This document shows positions 26,292 to 35,171 of a DNA stretch of 64,000 nucleotides, piece by piece. Position 1 is the first letter of the stretch, and each line of letters opens with the position of its first letter. The stretch is from Eggerthella timonensis. Lineage in GTDB: Bacteria; Actinomycetota; Coriobacteriia; Coriobacteriales; Eggerthellaceae. A model generated the notes under the pieces. That model was not told where the DNA came from. It made no database searches and was given only the letters and a program-made list of their open reading frames with translations. The translations under genes were made by a program, and so were the position numbers. The DNA lies in contig NZ_FXXA01000002.1 in NCBI RefSeq assembly GCF_900184265.1, positions 1,200,918 to 1,264,917 of the forward strand, written 5' to 3'.

Positions 26292-27476
26292 ATGGCTCAC
26301 GTGGCTAATTTCCTCGGTCTGCTCGAACAACTTCAGAGCGCCGACATCACGGTTCATCAGGGCCGTTGCGCTGTTGTGCGCAATCGCAACGCGACGTGCA
26401 TGAAGTGTGCCGAGGTGTGCACGAGCGGTTGCATCTCCTACGACGACAACGAGCTGACCATCGAGCCCGAGCGGTGCATCGGGTGCGGCACCTGCGCCAC
26501 CGTGTGCCCCACCTGCGCGCTCGAGGCGCATCGTCCAAACGATGCCGAGCTGCTGCAATCGTGCCGCGCGGCCTGCGAGGCGGCCGACGGCGAGGTGGTC
26601 GTCGCGTGCGAACAGCTGCTTGCCGCGGCGGACGGGCTGTACGACCCCGCGAAGGTGGTGGGCGTCACCTGTTTGGGACGCGTGGAGGAGAGCCTGCTGG
26701 TCACGCTGGCGGCGCGCGGCGCGCGACGCGTGGTCCTCGTGCAGGCGCGGTGCGCGGAGTGCGAGCACGCCTCGGGGTTCGAGACGGCCCGGCTCGTGCG
26801 CGACACGGCGCTCGCGCTGCTGGAAACCTGGAACAACGATATGCGCATCGACCTGGTGGAAAAGCTTCCCTCGGCCGTGCGCCGGTCGGGCGACGAGGGC
26901 TACGACGCAAGCCGCCGGAGCTTCTTCTCCAGCGTGAAGGACGAGGCGAAGAGCGCCGCGGCGGTCACCGCCGACTACGCCGTCAAGGACGCGCTGGGCG
27001 TGGAGGAGCCGCCGGAGCCGAAGTTCGTGAAGGTTGGCAAGGACGGCACGCTGCCTCATTTCATCCCCGACCGCCGCGGTCGCTTGCTTGCGGCGCTCGG
27101 CGCGCTGGGGCAGCCGCAGGACGTGCTCATCGACACGCGCCTGTGGGGTCACGTGATCATCGACCCCGAGAAGTGCTCGTCGTGCCAGATGTGCGCTACG
27201 TTCTGTCCCACCGGGGCCATCGCGAAGTACGCGGGCGAGGACGGCTCGATCGGCGTGACGCACCGTCCGGTCGATTGCGTGAAGTGCCGGTGCTGCACCG
27301 ATATCTGCGCGCAGGGGGCGCTCGAGCTGTCCCACGAGGTGTTCGCCGTCGACCTGCTGTCGGGCGCGCAGGAGCGCTATCCGATGAAGCCGCTCAAGAA
27401 CCCTCCGGGCAACCCCCACCAGATCTGGCACTCCATGAAGGCTCTCCTCGGCTGCGACCAGGTGTACGAGCGCTAA
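26292..27476 (+). CDS. Four-cluster ferredoxin with central non-cluster domain, module B
   Basis: This 394-residue soluble iron-sulfur protein is a paralogue of 12327-13529. The N-terminal clusters are CMKCAEVC near 37 and CIGCGTCATVC near 60; the C-terminal clusters are CSSCQMCATFC near 297 and CVKCRCCTDIC near 331. The middle includes VGVTCLGRVEESLLVTLA and CAECEH, plus an internal twin-arginine-like ASRRSFFSSVKDEAKS near 210. Here it is transcribed away from the rest of the module, whereas in module A all genes are on one strand. It probably moves electrons between cytosolic donors and the membrane pair. Confidence 0.82.
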   Translation: MAHVANFLGLLEQLQSADITVHQGRCAVVRNRNATCMKCAEVCTSGCISYDDNELTIEPERCIGCGTCATVCPTCALEAHRPNDAELLQSCRAACEAADGEVVVACEQLLAAADGLYDPAKVVGVTCLGRVEESLLVTLAARGARRVVLVQARCAECEHASGFETARLVRDTALALLETWNNDMRIDLVEKLPSAVRRSGDEGYDASRRSFFSSVKDEAKSAAAVTADYAVKDALGVEEPPEPKFVKVGKDGTLPHFIPDRRGRLLAALGALGQPQDVLIDTRLWGHVIIDPEKCSSCQMCATFCPTGAIAKYAGEDGSIGVTHRPVDCVKCRCCTDICAQGALELSHEVFAVDLLSGAQERYPMKPLKNPPGNPHQIWHSMKALLGCDQVYER

Positions 27477-27588
27477 AGCGGCGTGCGCAGCGTCGAGGGG
27501 GCTGGCCGTGCCGCCGCGTTCGGGGCGGCACGGCCGAAACCGGTCTGCGAAAGAGGGCCTGGTCGGTTGTATCCGAACGGGTTCCGGT

Positions 27589-27765
27589 GCCGCTTCTGCA
27601 ACTTTTTCGACTTTGTGGCAAGCGCGCTCTCGAAGCTGCTTCTCCCATCAGGCGTTTCGCGGTCGCGAGAAAACGTGCTGTTAGAAAGCGGCGGCAATGC
27701 TCGGAGAAACCCCTGGTCGGATTTCCTCTCGCTTGCCACAAAGTCGAAAAAGTTGCAGAAGCGGC
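27589..27765. repeat. 177-bp palindromic element, copy 1 (GCAACTTTTTCGAC family)
   Basis: Perfect 36-bp terminal inverted repeats at 27589-27624 and 27730-27765, containing CTGCAACTTTTTCGACTTTG. The interior has CATCAGGCGTTTC and a CCCTGGTCGGA-like stretch that recur in other copies. There is no reading frame. Confidence 0.92.
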
Positions 27766-27800
27766 CGCGATGTCCGTTTCGCGTTGGCGACGGCGACGAG

Positions 27801-27830
27801 TGAGACGTTAACCCCGTCCCTTTGTCTCAT
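27801..27830. repeat. GAGAC-type palindromic repeat
   Basis: A single copy in the reverse orientation (TGAGACGTTAACCCCGTCCC, then TTTGTCTCAT), 86 bases before the LuxR stop. Confidence 0.9.
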
Positions 27831-27915
27831 TCCTGCTCCGCTACCGCTAGCGAGCTTGGGTGTTGGGGGAGCGGGTCGGTCGACGCTTCAAGTGCCGCGC
27901 CCGCGGTCGCTTCGC

Positions 27916-29448
27916 TTACGCGGCTTCTTCCTCCGCCCCCTCCACCAGGTCCATCAGCTCTTGCTGGGTGTGGATGTCGAGCTTTTTGTAGATGTGGCGC
28001 ATGTGGGTGCGGGCGGTGCCCTCGGAGATGTAGAGCTGCTCCTGGATGTAGGCGGCGTTGCGGCCTTTCGCCAGCAGGAACAGGACTTCCGTCTCCTTCT
28101 TCGACAGGAGGTAGCGGTTCGCCACCAGCTCGCACTTGCGCTTGAACCGGCCGGCGCGCGCCTTCTCGGGCGACTCGGCGCGCCCGCGCCCGCGAAGCGC
28201 CTCACCTGCCGGATTATCCGACTCGCCCACGATGAGGGCGCGAAGCTCGCTTCCGCGCGGCAAAGCGCCGAAGCCGAAGATGATGCATGCGAGCACGATG
28301 ATCAGCGTGTTCGCCGGGTTTACGGCGGAGTCGAGTGCAGGCACGGCGAGCGAGGCGGTTATCCCGAGGAGCGCGCCCAGCGCGAGCGCCCCGCGTCCGA
28401 ACCCGAACACCACGAACGACGTCAGGCGGAAGCGCTGGGTGATGTCGGCGTAGCTCACCCACATGGTGCCCTCGAACAGGAGGTAGCACAGCAGCAGCGC
28501 GAACGTGGTGAAGGGCGTTGCGTCGGCGATGAAGTAGACCGCGACCAGCGCGATCGCGATGAGGGGCAGCAGAGGGCGGAACATGAAGTTGATGTGCTGG
28601 CGCTGTGTCAGCATGACGGCGATCATGAGCGCGCACGCCGTGAGCGCGGCCGCCCCGATGCAGACGATCTGCGTTCCCAATCCTCCGACCAGGTGCATGT
28701 CGGCGATGGCCTGCGTGCGTACGGTGCCCAACGCGAACCCGAACAGCAGGCTGGGCGCGCATAGGCGCAGCGCGAACGGGGTTTTCCTCACCTTGAGCGT
28801 GATGGCAGCGAACTCGAGTTTGTCGACGAGCACGGTGCTGCACCGGTAGAGGCACCAGCATTCGAGGAACGGAATGAGCGCTGCGGCCAGGGCTCCCAGC
28901 GGATGGAGCAGGTCGAGGTTCGACACCGCCGTGTACAGCGCGATGCCCGCCACCAGCGAGAGCGCCGTGCTGGTGACGATGGTGGCGATGTCGCATTGTC
29001 CGAACGACACGCCGTAGCTCATCAGGAGGATGGCCGAGCCGATGCCGGTGGCTGCGCCTCCCGCTGCGAGCGCGGCGATTCCCAGCGGCGTTCCGACGTC
29101 CGCCAGGCACATGAGCAGCGTGCCGATGCAGCCGAGCGTCGCACCGACGAATCGGATGCGCGCGCGGCGCCGCTGCGTGGCGAACAGACGGCGGTACGCG
29201 CGCGACAGCACGCCGTAGCTCAGCAGGGACATGACGAAGAATATGAGCGACACGGGATGGAAGAGTCCGGCCGGCACCGCGGCGTCGGCTGCATTCCAGA
29301 AGAACAGCTGCTGGCCGTTGAACATCGTGAGATAGACCCATGCCCAATGGGCGCCGAAACCGACGATGAGCGCCGGCGACAGCTTTCCCAGCGAAAACCC
29401 CTCGTCCTCGCGCACCTCCACTTTGAGCCGCGGAAGCTTGATTTCCAT
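27916..29448 (-). CDS. Polytopic LuxR-type transcriptional regulator, operon 2 neighbour
   Basis: This 510-residue membrane protein has about twelve helices and a C-terminal LuxR helix-turn-helix (LSKKETEVLFLLAKGRNAAY, HMRHIYKKLDIHTQQELMDL). A basic linker (AGRFKRKCELVANRY) joins the parts. The ATG at 29448 (MEIKLPRL) was preferred because GAGGGGG lies upstream; an ATG at 29502 would add 18 residues but has no ribosome site. It is divergent from the DmsA-type gene at 29721, its presumed target. Confidence 0.88.
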   Translation of the reverse strand: MEIKLPRLKVEVREDEGFSLGKLSPALIVGFGAHWAWVYLTMFNGQQLFFWNAADAAVPAGLFHPVSLIFFVMSLLSYGVLSRAYRRLFATQRRRARIRFVGATLGCIGTLLMCLADVGTPLGIAALAAGGAATGIGSAILLMSYGVSFGQCDIATIVTSTALSLVAGIALYTAVSNLDLLHPLGALAAALIPFLECWCLYRCSTVLVDKLEFAAITLKVRKTPFALRLCAPSLLFGFALGTVRTQAIADMHLVGGLGTQIVCIGAAALTACALMIAVMLTQRQHINFMFRPLLPLIAIALVAVYFIADATPFTTFALLLCYLLFEGTMWVSYADITQRFRLTSFVVFGFGRGALALGALLGITASLAVPALDSAVNPANTLIIVLACIIFGFGALPRGSELRALIVGESDNPAGEALRGRGRAESPEKARAGRFKRKCELVANRYLLSKKETEVLFLLAKGRNAAYIQEQLYISEGTARTHMRHIYKKLDIHTQQELMDLVEGAEEEAA

Positions 29449-29573
29449 CAGGTACCCGCTTTCCCCCTCGTCTGCGAACCCTCGCCGCCCATCATACTGC
29501 ACCGTCGTCGGGTTGCTGCTCCGCGCCTGCCACCTTTCCCCTTCGTTGATAGTTGTTTCCTGGGGTTTTGTAA

Positions 29574-29629
29574 AAAATCATAGCCTCGGTATGATGCCCG
29601 GCCGCCCCGCATCGACGCAAAATCATAGC
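29574..29629. promoter_or_regulatory. Candidate operator region, operon 2
   Basis: A perfect dyad ATCATA-N7-TATGAT lies at 29577-29595. AAAATCATAGC also occurs as an 11-bp direct repeat at 29574-29584 and 29619-29629, 45 bases apart. The dyad ends 125 bases upstream of the A subunit start. The halves match those of operon 1. Confidence 0.55.
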
Positions 29630-29720
29630 GTTGCTGGGAGGGCGTACCCGCTTTCGCCGCCTAGGATGGCTCCATCGTTTCAGGTATGAAGCGAGAGACG
29701 AGAAAGGAAGGTGGGGATCA

Positions 29721-32700
29721 ATGGCTCAGCTCACGCTCACGCGCCGCAGCTTCATGAAGACGATGGCGGTCACCGGTGCCGCTGCATCGCTCGCAGCGGT
29801 CGCCGAGCCGATGCAGGCGCTCGCCGAGGGCGTCGATGCCGATGCGGGGGAGGTCAAACGCGTTCGCTCGTGCTGCCGTGCCTGCGGCAAAGTGGAGTGC
29901 GGCGTTTGGGTGACCGTACGCGACGGCAAGGTAATCAAAGTAGAAGGCGACGAGTCCGCGCCGCAAAGCCGCGGGCACTGCTGCTCGAAGTCGCAGTCGT
30001 CGATGCAGGCGCTGTACCATCCCGACCGCCTTCGCTTCCCGGTGAAGCGCACGAACCCCAAGGGCGAGGACGATCCCGGGTGGGTGCGCATCACGCTGGA
30101 CGAGGCGTTCGAGATATGCGGCGAGAAGCTCAAGGAGGTGAAGGAGAAGTACGGCGGAGAGTCCATCTTCGTGATGTGCGGTACGTCGCGCGTGTGGTCG
30201 CTAGGGCCCTATCAGGGCATGAAGCAGCTGTTCGGCACGCCGAACGCGCACTTGGCCTACCAGGTGTGCAAAGGCCCGCGCCACTTCGGCGGCATCATGA
30301 CCGACGAGATGGGGTCGCCGTGGATGGAGGTGGAGGCCGAGCCCAGCGTGTACGTGCAGTGGGGCACGGCGTGCGAGTACTCCAACTACGACTCCACGAA
30401 CCGCACCGTCACCGACGTCGCGCACCGCGCGTCGAAGCACATCGTGGTGGACCCGCGCGTCACGCCGCTGGGCAAGGAGGCCGACATCTGGCTGCCGCTG
30501 CGCCCCGGTACCGACGGCGCGCTGGCGCTGTCGTGGCTCAACTGGGTCATCGAGAACGAGGCCTACGACGACACCATGGTGCGCCGTTGGTCGAACGCGT
30601 CGTTCCTCTACGTCGACGACAAGCCGAACCTCACCGAAGGCTGGCTGGTCGAGGGCAACGGCGGCATCAACATGAAGACGAAGCTGCTGACCGAGGCCGA
30701 CCTCAAGGAGGACGGCAAGTACCAGCGTTTCATCGTGTGGGACGAGGCGAACGAGCGCCTGACGTACTGGGATGCCGAGCTCGGCATGTGGGAGGGCGAG
30801 GAGCACCGCGTCCCCACCACGGGCACGTGGATCGAGCATCCGTACAAGCCGCTCGTGGCCGACGCGTGGCTGCCCGACCAGTCGACGTTCGCCGACCCGG
30901 CCACCGAGCCCGACCGCTTTCCCGACGGCTCGGACGCCTGCAACCCCAAGGGTTTGCCGAAGCGCCCGGCGCTGCTGCCCGGCGAGGTGGAGGTTACGCT
31001 CAAGGACGGCTCCGTGCACCAGGCGCGCACCGTGTGGGATGCGTTCCATCGGATGACGAGCGAATATACGATGGAGAAGGCCGAAGAGGTCACCGGTGTT
31101 CCGGCTGGGAAGAACGAGGAAGCCGTGCGGGCTTGGACGACGCGCGTCAACCCGCTCCACGGCAACGGCGGCATCCACTTCCAGCTGGCCACCGATCAGA
31201 ACGGCAACTCCATTCAGAATGTGCGCGCGTTGCAGATCCTTTCGTGCATCACCGGCAACTCCGACGAGCCGGCCGGCAACCGCGGTTCGTCGAAGGCTCA
31301 GTTCGACGGCAACCCCGGGCGTTCCAACATGCAGCTCGGCGCGCCGTACGGCGACGAGGCCAAGACATGGGACGGCCGCGATGTTGATCTCGAAGGGCTC
31401 GCCGCGAAGATGCAGGATTTCGTGCAGTACCTCATCGACAACGACTCGCCTTTGGCCGAACGCTACGGCAACAAGGTGCCCAGCCATGAGGAGGCCCTCG
31501 TCATCGCCAAGCGCATGGGAGGCGCGTTCCGCACGTCGCAAGCGTGGCCGAATCCCAAGACCGTATTCGAGCGCCAGGCCAACGAAGTGGACGCCGAGCG
31601 CTTCCCGCTCAACCGCTACTGGGCGCGCTGGGCGGATGCGAACGCCATCTGGGACGGCTGCCTCGACAACGACGTGCCGTATCAGCTGCACGCGGGCGTG
31701 TGCCAGTCGGGCGATTTCATGAACATGGGCAACATCGACGTGGCGTGGGAGGCCATGACGAAGCTCGACTTCTTCACCGACATCAACCTGTGGTTCTGCC
31801 CGAACAACGGCAACGCCGACGTCATCTTCCCGTGCTATCACTGGCTGGAAGTAGACACGACGCGCGTCAGCCAGGGCGCCGGCGGGTTCTTCGGCTGCGG
31901 GTGCGCCGCTGTCGAGGCTCCGGGCGAGTGCATCTACGACCCCGACTGGAACGTGGGCATGTACAAGGCCATGGGCGTGCCGTGGAACACGAAGGACGAG
32001 TCGGCCGAGCCGTCCGAGATCCTCAACTTCGGCGAGAAGACCGACTACCGTTGGCCGAACCGCAGCCGCGTGCTCAAGGACAACGTGGACGCGTGGAAGA
32101 CGGCCGAGTTCCCCGACGGACCCACCTGGGAGCAGGCGAAAGAGCACTTCCAGAAGAACGGCTGGATGGATTGCCGCACGTGGCATCCCGAGCGGTGGGG
32201 CACGTACCGCCGCCACGAGATGGGCTGGCGTCGCCAGCAGGGCGGCTTCAACCTGTATCCGCTCGTGGACGACCATCCGGGCTTCATGACGCCGTCGGGC
32301 CTCATCGAGATCTGGTCGCTCGTGTGCGAGGCGTATCTGGGCGACGAGGACAAGTTCCCCGTGTACCGCGAGCCCACGAACTCGCCGGTGACCACGCCCG
32401 AGTACTTCGACGCCGCGAAGGCCGCCGACATCGACGAGTCGAAGATCCGCAACGCCGACTATCCTGCCAGCTTGCAGGAGCACGCCGATGCGACGTTCCT
32501 CATGACCACGGGCGCGCGCCAGCCGGTGTACTTCCACTCCGAGCATCGCCAGCTGCCGTGGTGCCGCGAGCTGTGGCCCGCGCCGCGCCTGGAGATGAAC
32601 CCGAACGACGCCGCGCGCCTGGGGCTCGAGCAGGGCGATTGGGTGTGGATCGAGAGCCCGTGGGGCAAGGTGCGCGAGGTGCTGGATCTGTACTACGGCA

Positions 32701-33029
32701 TCAGCAAAGGCGTGGTGAACGCCAACCATGCGTGGTGGTTCCCCGAGATGGATTCGGCCAGCCATGGCTACGAGCTGGTGAATATCAACTGCGTGATGGA
32801 TCCGTACGGCCAGGACGTCGTGTGCGGCGCGGCCACGATGCGCTCGGTTCCCGTGCTGGTGTACAAAGCGACCGAGGAGAACTCGCCGTTCGGCAACCCG
32901 GTTCCGTGCGACCCGCAGGGCAACCCGTGCATCTGCGATGCGGGCGACCCGCGGTTGAAGGAATGGATGGGGACGGGGCTGCGATCCCGCGTCGAAGGCG
33001 AAGAAGCGTGGATGGGAGAGGGGGCGTAA
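29721..33029 (+). CDS. DmsA-type molybdopterin oxidoreductase, Tat-exported, operon 2
   Basis: At 1102 residues this is the longest of the four catalytic subunits here. A Tat signal (LTRRSFMK, residues 6-13) is followed by the [4Fe-4S] motif with cysteines 52, 55 and 60 in CCRACGKVEC and a later HCCSKSQ. The segment IFVMCGTSRVW near 155 and the conserved late block VYFHSEHRQLPWCRELWP near 940 are shared with the other A subunits. Two insertions relative to its paralogues, around 540-640 (MQDFVQYLIDNDSPLAERYG) and 895-930, explain the extra length. The ATG at 29721 follows AAGGAAGG. It forms an A-B-C operon with the next two genes; the substrate is unknown. Confidence 0.93.
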   Translation: MAQLTLTRRSFMKTMAVTGAAASLAAVAEPMQALAEGVDADAGEVKRVRSCCRACGKVECGVWVTVRDGKVIKVEGDESAPQSRGHCCSKSQSSMQALYHPDRLRFPVKRTNPKGEDDPGWVRITLDEAFEICGEKLKEVKEKYGGESIFVMCGTSRVWSLGPYQGMKQLFGTPNAHLAYQVCKGPRHFGGIMTDEMGSPWMEVEAEPSVYVQWGTACEYSNYDSTNRTVTDVAHRASKHIVVDPRVTPLGKEADIWLPLRPGTDGALALSWLNWVIENEAYDDTMVRRWSNASFLYVDDKPNLTEGWLVEGNGGINMKTKLLTEADLKEDGKYQRFIVWDEANERLTYWDAELGMWEGEEHRVPTTGTWIEHPYKPLVADAWLPDQSTFADPATEPDRFPDGSDACNPKGLPKRPALLPGEVEVTLKDGSVHQARTVWDAFHRMTSEYTMEKAEEVTGVPAGKNEEAVRAWTTRVNPLHGNGGIHFQLATDQNGNSIQNVRALQILSCITGNSDEPAGNRGSSKAQFDGNPGRSNMQLGAPYGDEAKTWDGRDVDLEGLAAKMQDFVQYLIDNDSPLAERYGNKVPSHEEALVIAKRMGGAFRTSQAWPNPKTVFERQANEVDAERFPLNRYWARWADANAIWDGCLDNDVPYQLHAGVCQSGDFMNMGNIDVAWEAMTKLDFFTDINLWFCPNNGNADVIFPCYHWLEVDTTRVSQGAGGFFGCGCAAVEAPGECIYDPDWNVGMYKAMGVPWNTKDESAEPSEILNFGEKTDYRWPNRSRVLKDNVDAWKTAEFPDGPTWEQAKEHFQKNGWMDCRTWHPERWGTYRRHEMGWRRQQGGFNLYPLVDDHPGFMTPSGLIEIWSLVCEAYLGDEDKFPVYREPTNSPVTTPEYFDAAKAADIDESKIRNADYPASLQEHADATFLMTTGARQPVYFHSEHRQLPWCRELWPAPRLEMNPNDAARLGLEQGDWVWIESPWGKVREVLDLYYGISKGVVNANHAWWFPEMDSASHGYELVNINCVMDPYGQDVVCGAATMRSVPVLVYKATEENSPFGNPVPCDPQGNPCICDAGDPRLKEWMGTGLRSRVEGEEAWMGEGA

Positions 33030-33032
33030 ACG

Positions 33033-33692
33033 ATGACGCAGTACGCAATCATCACCGATCTGAACCGGTGCGTCGGCTGCCTTGCCTGCACGGTCGCCTG
33101 CAAGGCGGTCAACAACGTGCCCGTGGGGTCGTTCTGGATCAAGACGCTGCGCGTGGGGCCGAACCCGAAAGAGGGCGGTAGCGGCGACTGGCCCGATGTG
33201 GAGATGTACTTCCTGCCCATCCAGTGCCAGCACTGCGCCGACCCCGAATGCGTGAAGGTGTGCCCGACGGGCGCCTCGCACAAGGCCGAGGACGGCACCG
33301 TGCAGATCGACAAGTCGAAGTGCATCGGCTGTCAGTTCTGCGCCATGAGCTGCCCCTATAACGTTCGCTACCTGAACGAGGAGGAACGCGTGGTGGAGAA
33401 ATGCACGCTGTGCGAGCAGAAGGTGGCCCAAGGCGAGCTGCCGCAGTGCGTGGCCCAGTGCGGCTCGCGTGCGCGCTTCTTCGGCGACCTGGACCAGGGC
33501 GTGGACAACTTCGAAGCGCCGGCGCATCCGCAAGCGCTGTCTTGCGACTACGCCGAGATGCAACAGACGCGCGTGACGCTGAAGGAGTACGTCGAACCGT
33601 ATACGGAAGACGAAATCCATCGTCTGCCCGATGTTGGAAATGGCCCGGAGCTCATGTACCTGCTGCGCTCCGACCGAAAGTGGAGGGGGTAG
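33033..33692 (+). CDS. DmsB-type four-cluster ferredoxin subunit, operon 2
   Basis: This 219-residue subunit has four cysteine groups: CVGCLACTVAC near 13, CQHCADPECVKVC near 64, CIGCQFCAMSC near 94, and CTLC with CVAQC near 121-140. It lies 3 bases after the A gene and 3 bases before the C gene. The N-terminal 150 residues are very similar to the B subunits of operons 3 and 4, while the last 60 (HPQALSCDYAEMQQTRVTLK) differ, which may reflect fit to its own A subunit. It transfers electrons from the membrane anchor to the molybdenum subunit. Confidence 0.95.
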   Translation: MTQYAIITDLNRCVGCLACTVACKAVNNVPVGSFWIKTLRVGPNPKEGGSGDWPDVEMYFLPIQCQHCADPECVKVCPTGASHKAEDGTVQIDKSKCIGCQFCAMSCPYNVRYLNEEERVVEKCTLCEQKVAQGELPQCVAQCGSRARFFGDLDQGVDNFEAPAHPQALSCDYAEMQQTRVTLKEYVEPYTEDEIHRLPDVGNGPELMYLLRSDRKWRG

Positions 33693-33695
33693 ACC

Positions 33696-34601
33696 ATGGA
33701 ACTCCAGTGGCCTTTGATTTTGTTCACCACCCTGGTTGCCTGGTCGGCGGGGCTGTTCGGGACGCAGGCCTTGATGGCGGCGTTCGGCGTCGGGAAGCGG
33801 GCGCAGGCGCCGGCGTGGGTTGTGTCGGCCGTGCTGCTCGCGGCCGGCGGGATCGCGGTGTTCTTCCATCTGGAGCACTGGGAGCGGATCTTCAACGGGT
33901 TCGGGCATTTGACCTCCGGGATCACCCAGGAATTGATCGCGATCGTGGTGCTGGCCGTGGCCGCCGTGGCCTACCTCGTGCTCATGCGCAAGTCCGACGA
34001 CGGCGCGAGCGTGCCGAGGTGGCTGGCGTGGGTCGCCGTGGCGCTGTCGGTGGTGCTCGTGGCCGTCATGGCGCACTCGTACACGATGGCCGCCCGCCCC
34101 GCGTGGGACTCGATCCTCTGGATACTCTACGTCCTCGGCAACGCCTGCGTGCTCGGCCCCGCGACGTTCCTCCTCCTCTCCACCTTGGCTGCAGGGGAAC
34201 CCGGGGACCGACCCGCCGAGCGCGCAGCCGACGTCGGGGCCCCAGCGGGTCTCGCCGCCCTCGTCGGCGCAGCCGCCAACGCCGTAACGGCCCTCGCCTT
34301 CGCGATCTTCCTCCAGCTCTCCGCCGGCTCCTTCGCCGACGTCGGCCTCTACTTCGACCCGACGCACCCGACGAAGGCCATGGCCGACGCCGCCGCGACG
34401 GTCGCCTCCCAGGCCCCGCTGCTGTGGCTCGGCGCCGTGGCGGTCGGCGCGATCGTCCCCCTGGCCGCCGCCTTCCTAGGCAGGCGCACGAGCAACTGGA
34501 GGCTCTGGGCCCCGATCGCGATAGCCGCCGCCTTGATCGGAGCCGTCTGCATGCGCGTCGTCTTCTACAACCTGGGGCTTTCGGTCTTCATGTTCTACTA
34601 G
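33696..34601 (+). CDS. DmsC-type membrane anchor subunit, operon 2
   Basis: This 301-residue polytopic anchor (eight or nine helices) begins MELQWPLILFTTLVAWSAG and contains HLEHWERIFNGFGHLTSG. It is nearly identical at both DNA and protein level to the C genes at 40680 and 48909, differing mainly in one loop (around residues 165-195). It probably oxidises menaquinol. It is followed at once by a GC hairpin, two parS sites and repeats. Confidence 0.93.
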   Translation: MELQWPLILFTTLVAWSAGLFGTQALMAAFGVGKRAQAPAWVVSAVLLAAGGIAVFFHLEHWERIFNGFGHLTSGITQELIAIVVLAVAAVAYLVLMRKSDDGASVPRWLAWVAVALSVVLVAVMAHSYTMAARPAWDSILWILYVLGNACVLGPATFLLLSTLAAGEPGDRPAERAADVGAPAGLAALVGAAANAVTALAFAIFLQLSAGSFADVGLYFDPTHPTKAMADAAATVASQAPLLWLGAVAVGAIVPLAAAFLGRRTSNWRLWAPIAIAAALIGAVCMRVVFYNLGLSVFMFY

Positions 34602-34607
34602 CCCCCC

Positions 34608-34640
34608 GGTGCCGCGCCGCCCGGCCGACGGCGCGGCACC
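34608..34640 (+). terminator. Terminator hairpin after operon 2
   Basis: A perfect 12-bp stem (GGTGCCGCGCCG and complement) with a nine-base loop, starting 7 bases after the dmsC-type stop. No T-run. Confidence 0.7.
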
Positions 34641-34648
34641 TGCAGAAA

Positions 34649-34664
34649 TGTTTCACGTGAAACA
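34649..34664. other. parS-type ParB binding site 1
   Basis: TGTTTCACGTGAAACA is a perfect 16-bp palindrome and fits the widely conserved chromosomal parS consensus TGTTNCACGTGAAACA. A second copy lies 35 bases downstream and a third at 62963. Use as a ParB loading site is inferred from the sequence match. Confidence 0.85.
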
Positions 34665-34683
34665 TCAGCAGTAAAAGAACGGA

Positions 34684-34699
34684 TGTTTCACGTGAAACA
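34684..34699. other. parS-type ParB binding site 2
   Basis: An exact second copy of TGTTTCACGTGAAACA, 19 bases after the end of the first. Close pairing of sites is often seen near replication origins. Confidence 0.85.
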
Positions 34700-34705
34700 A
34701 CCTCC

Positions 34706-34782
34706 TGCCAGCCCTCTTCGAGCGCGATTCGTCTCCCCATACCCCCTTGCAAACGACGGATCGCTCTCGAAGAGGGCTGGCA
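34706..34782. repeat. Conserved-loop hairpin, copy 1
   Basis: A 17-bp stem (TGCCAGCCCTCTTCGAG at 34706-34722, complement at 34766-34782) holds a loop containing CGTCTCCCCATACCCCCTTG. The same loop occurs at 41676-41744 and 49883-49963, always after a dmsC-type gene, while the stem sequence changes with pairing kept. Confidence 0.9.
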
Positions 34783-34828
34783 GCCTTTCCATCCTTAGGC
34801 GTTCCCTCCCGAAAACCGGATTCGGTGC

Positions 34829-35002
34829 CTCTTCTGCAACTTTTTCGACTTTGTGGCGAGCGTGGCGAAACTCGACCAGGGATTTCTCCGTGAGCCGCTG
34901 CCTCTTTCCGCTTGTACGCTTTCCTTGCATCCGTGAAACGCCTGATGGAGAAGCCGGCTTCGGGAACGCGCTTGCCACAAAGTCGAAAAAGTTGCAGAAG
35001 AG
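34829..35002. repeat. 174-bp palindromic element, copy 2 (GCAACTTTTTCGAC family)
   Basis: 34-bp inverted ends at 34829-34862 and 34969-35002 with one mismatch. The interior carries GAAACGCCTGATG, the reverse complement of the CATCAGGCGTTTC motif seen in other copies. Confidence 0.9.
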
Positions 35003-35050
35003 GGTGCGATTCCTGCTTCGCGATCGGTTTTGGGTCGCGAAGTGAGGGAA

Positions 35051-35091
35051 ATGAGACATTACCCCCGTCCCTTTGTCTCCCTTTGTCTCAT
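35051..35091. repeat. GAGAC-type repeat with internal duplication
   Basis: The copy reads ATGAGACATTACCCCCGTCC and ends with CCTTTGTCTC written twice in tandem, which suggests slippage or a second end. Confidence 0.88.
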
Positions 35092-35171
35092 CGGAAGCGG
35101 GCGAGGCTCTCGCTTCTGCAGCCATAGGCGAAATGCTGCGAGGGACGGTCGCGACGCCTGGGTTGCGCGCG

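Larger units (their letters stand above)
27477..27915. other. 439-bp convergent gap filled by two repeat families
   Basis: No gene is seen. It carries a 177-bp palindromic element (27589-27765) and one GAGAC-type repeat (27801-27830) between the convergent ferredoxin and LuxR genes. Confidence 0.8.
34602..35171. other. 570-bp convergent gap: terminator, two parS sites, three repeat types
   Basis: No gene is seen. In order it holds a terminator hairpin (34608-34640), two parS-type sites, a conserved-loop hairpin (34706-34782), a palindromic element (34829-35002) and a GAGAC-type repeat (35051-35091). Confidence 0.8.

Noticed and set aside
30201-34367. A 1388-codon open frame on the minus strand opposite operon 2
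   Set aside because: It spans three well-supported genes on the other strand, is rich in histidine and arginine as GC shadows are, and shows no domain.
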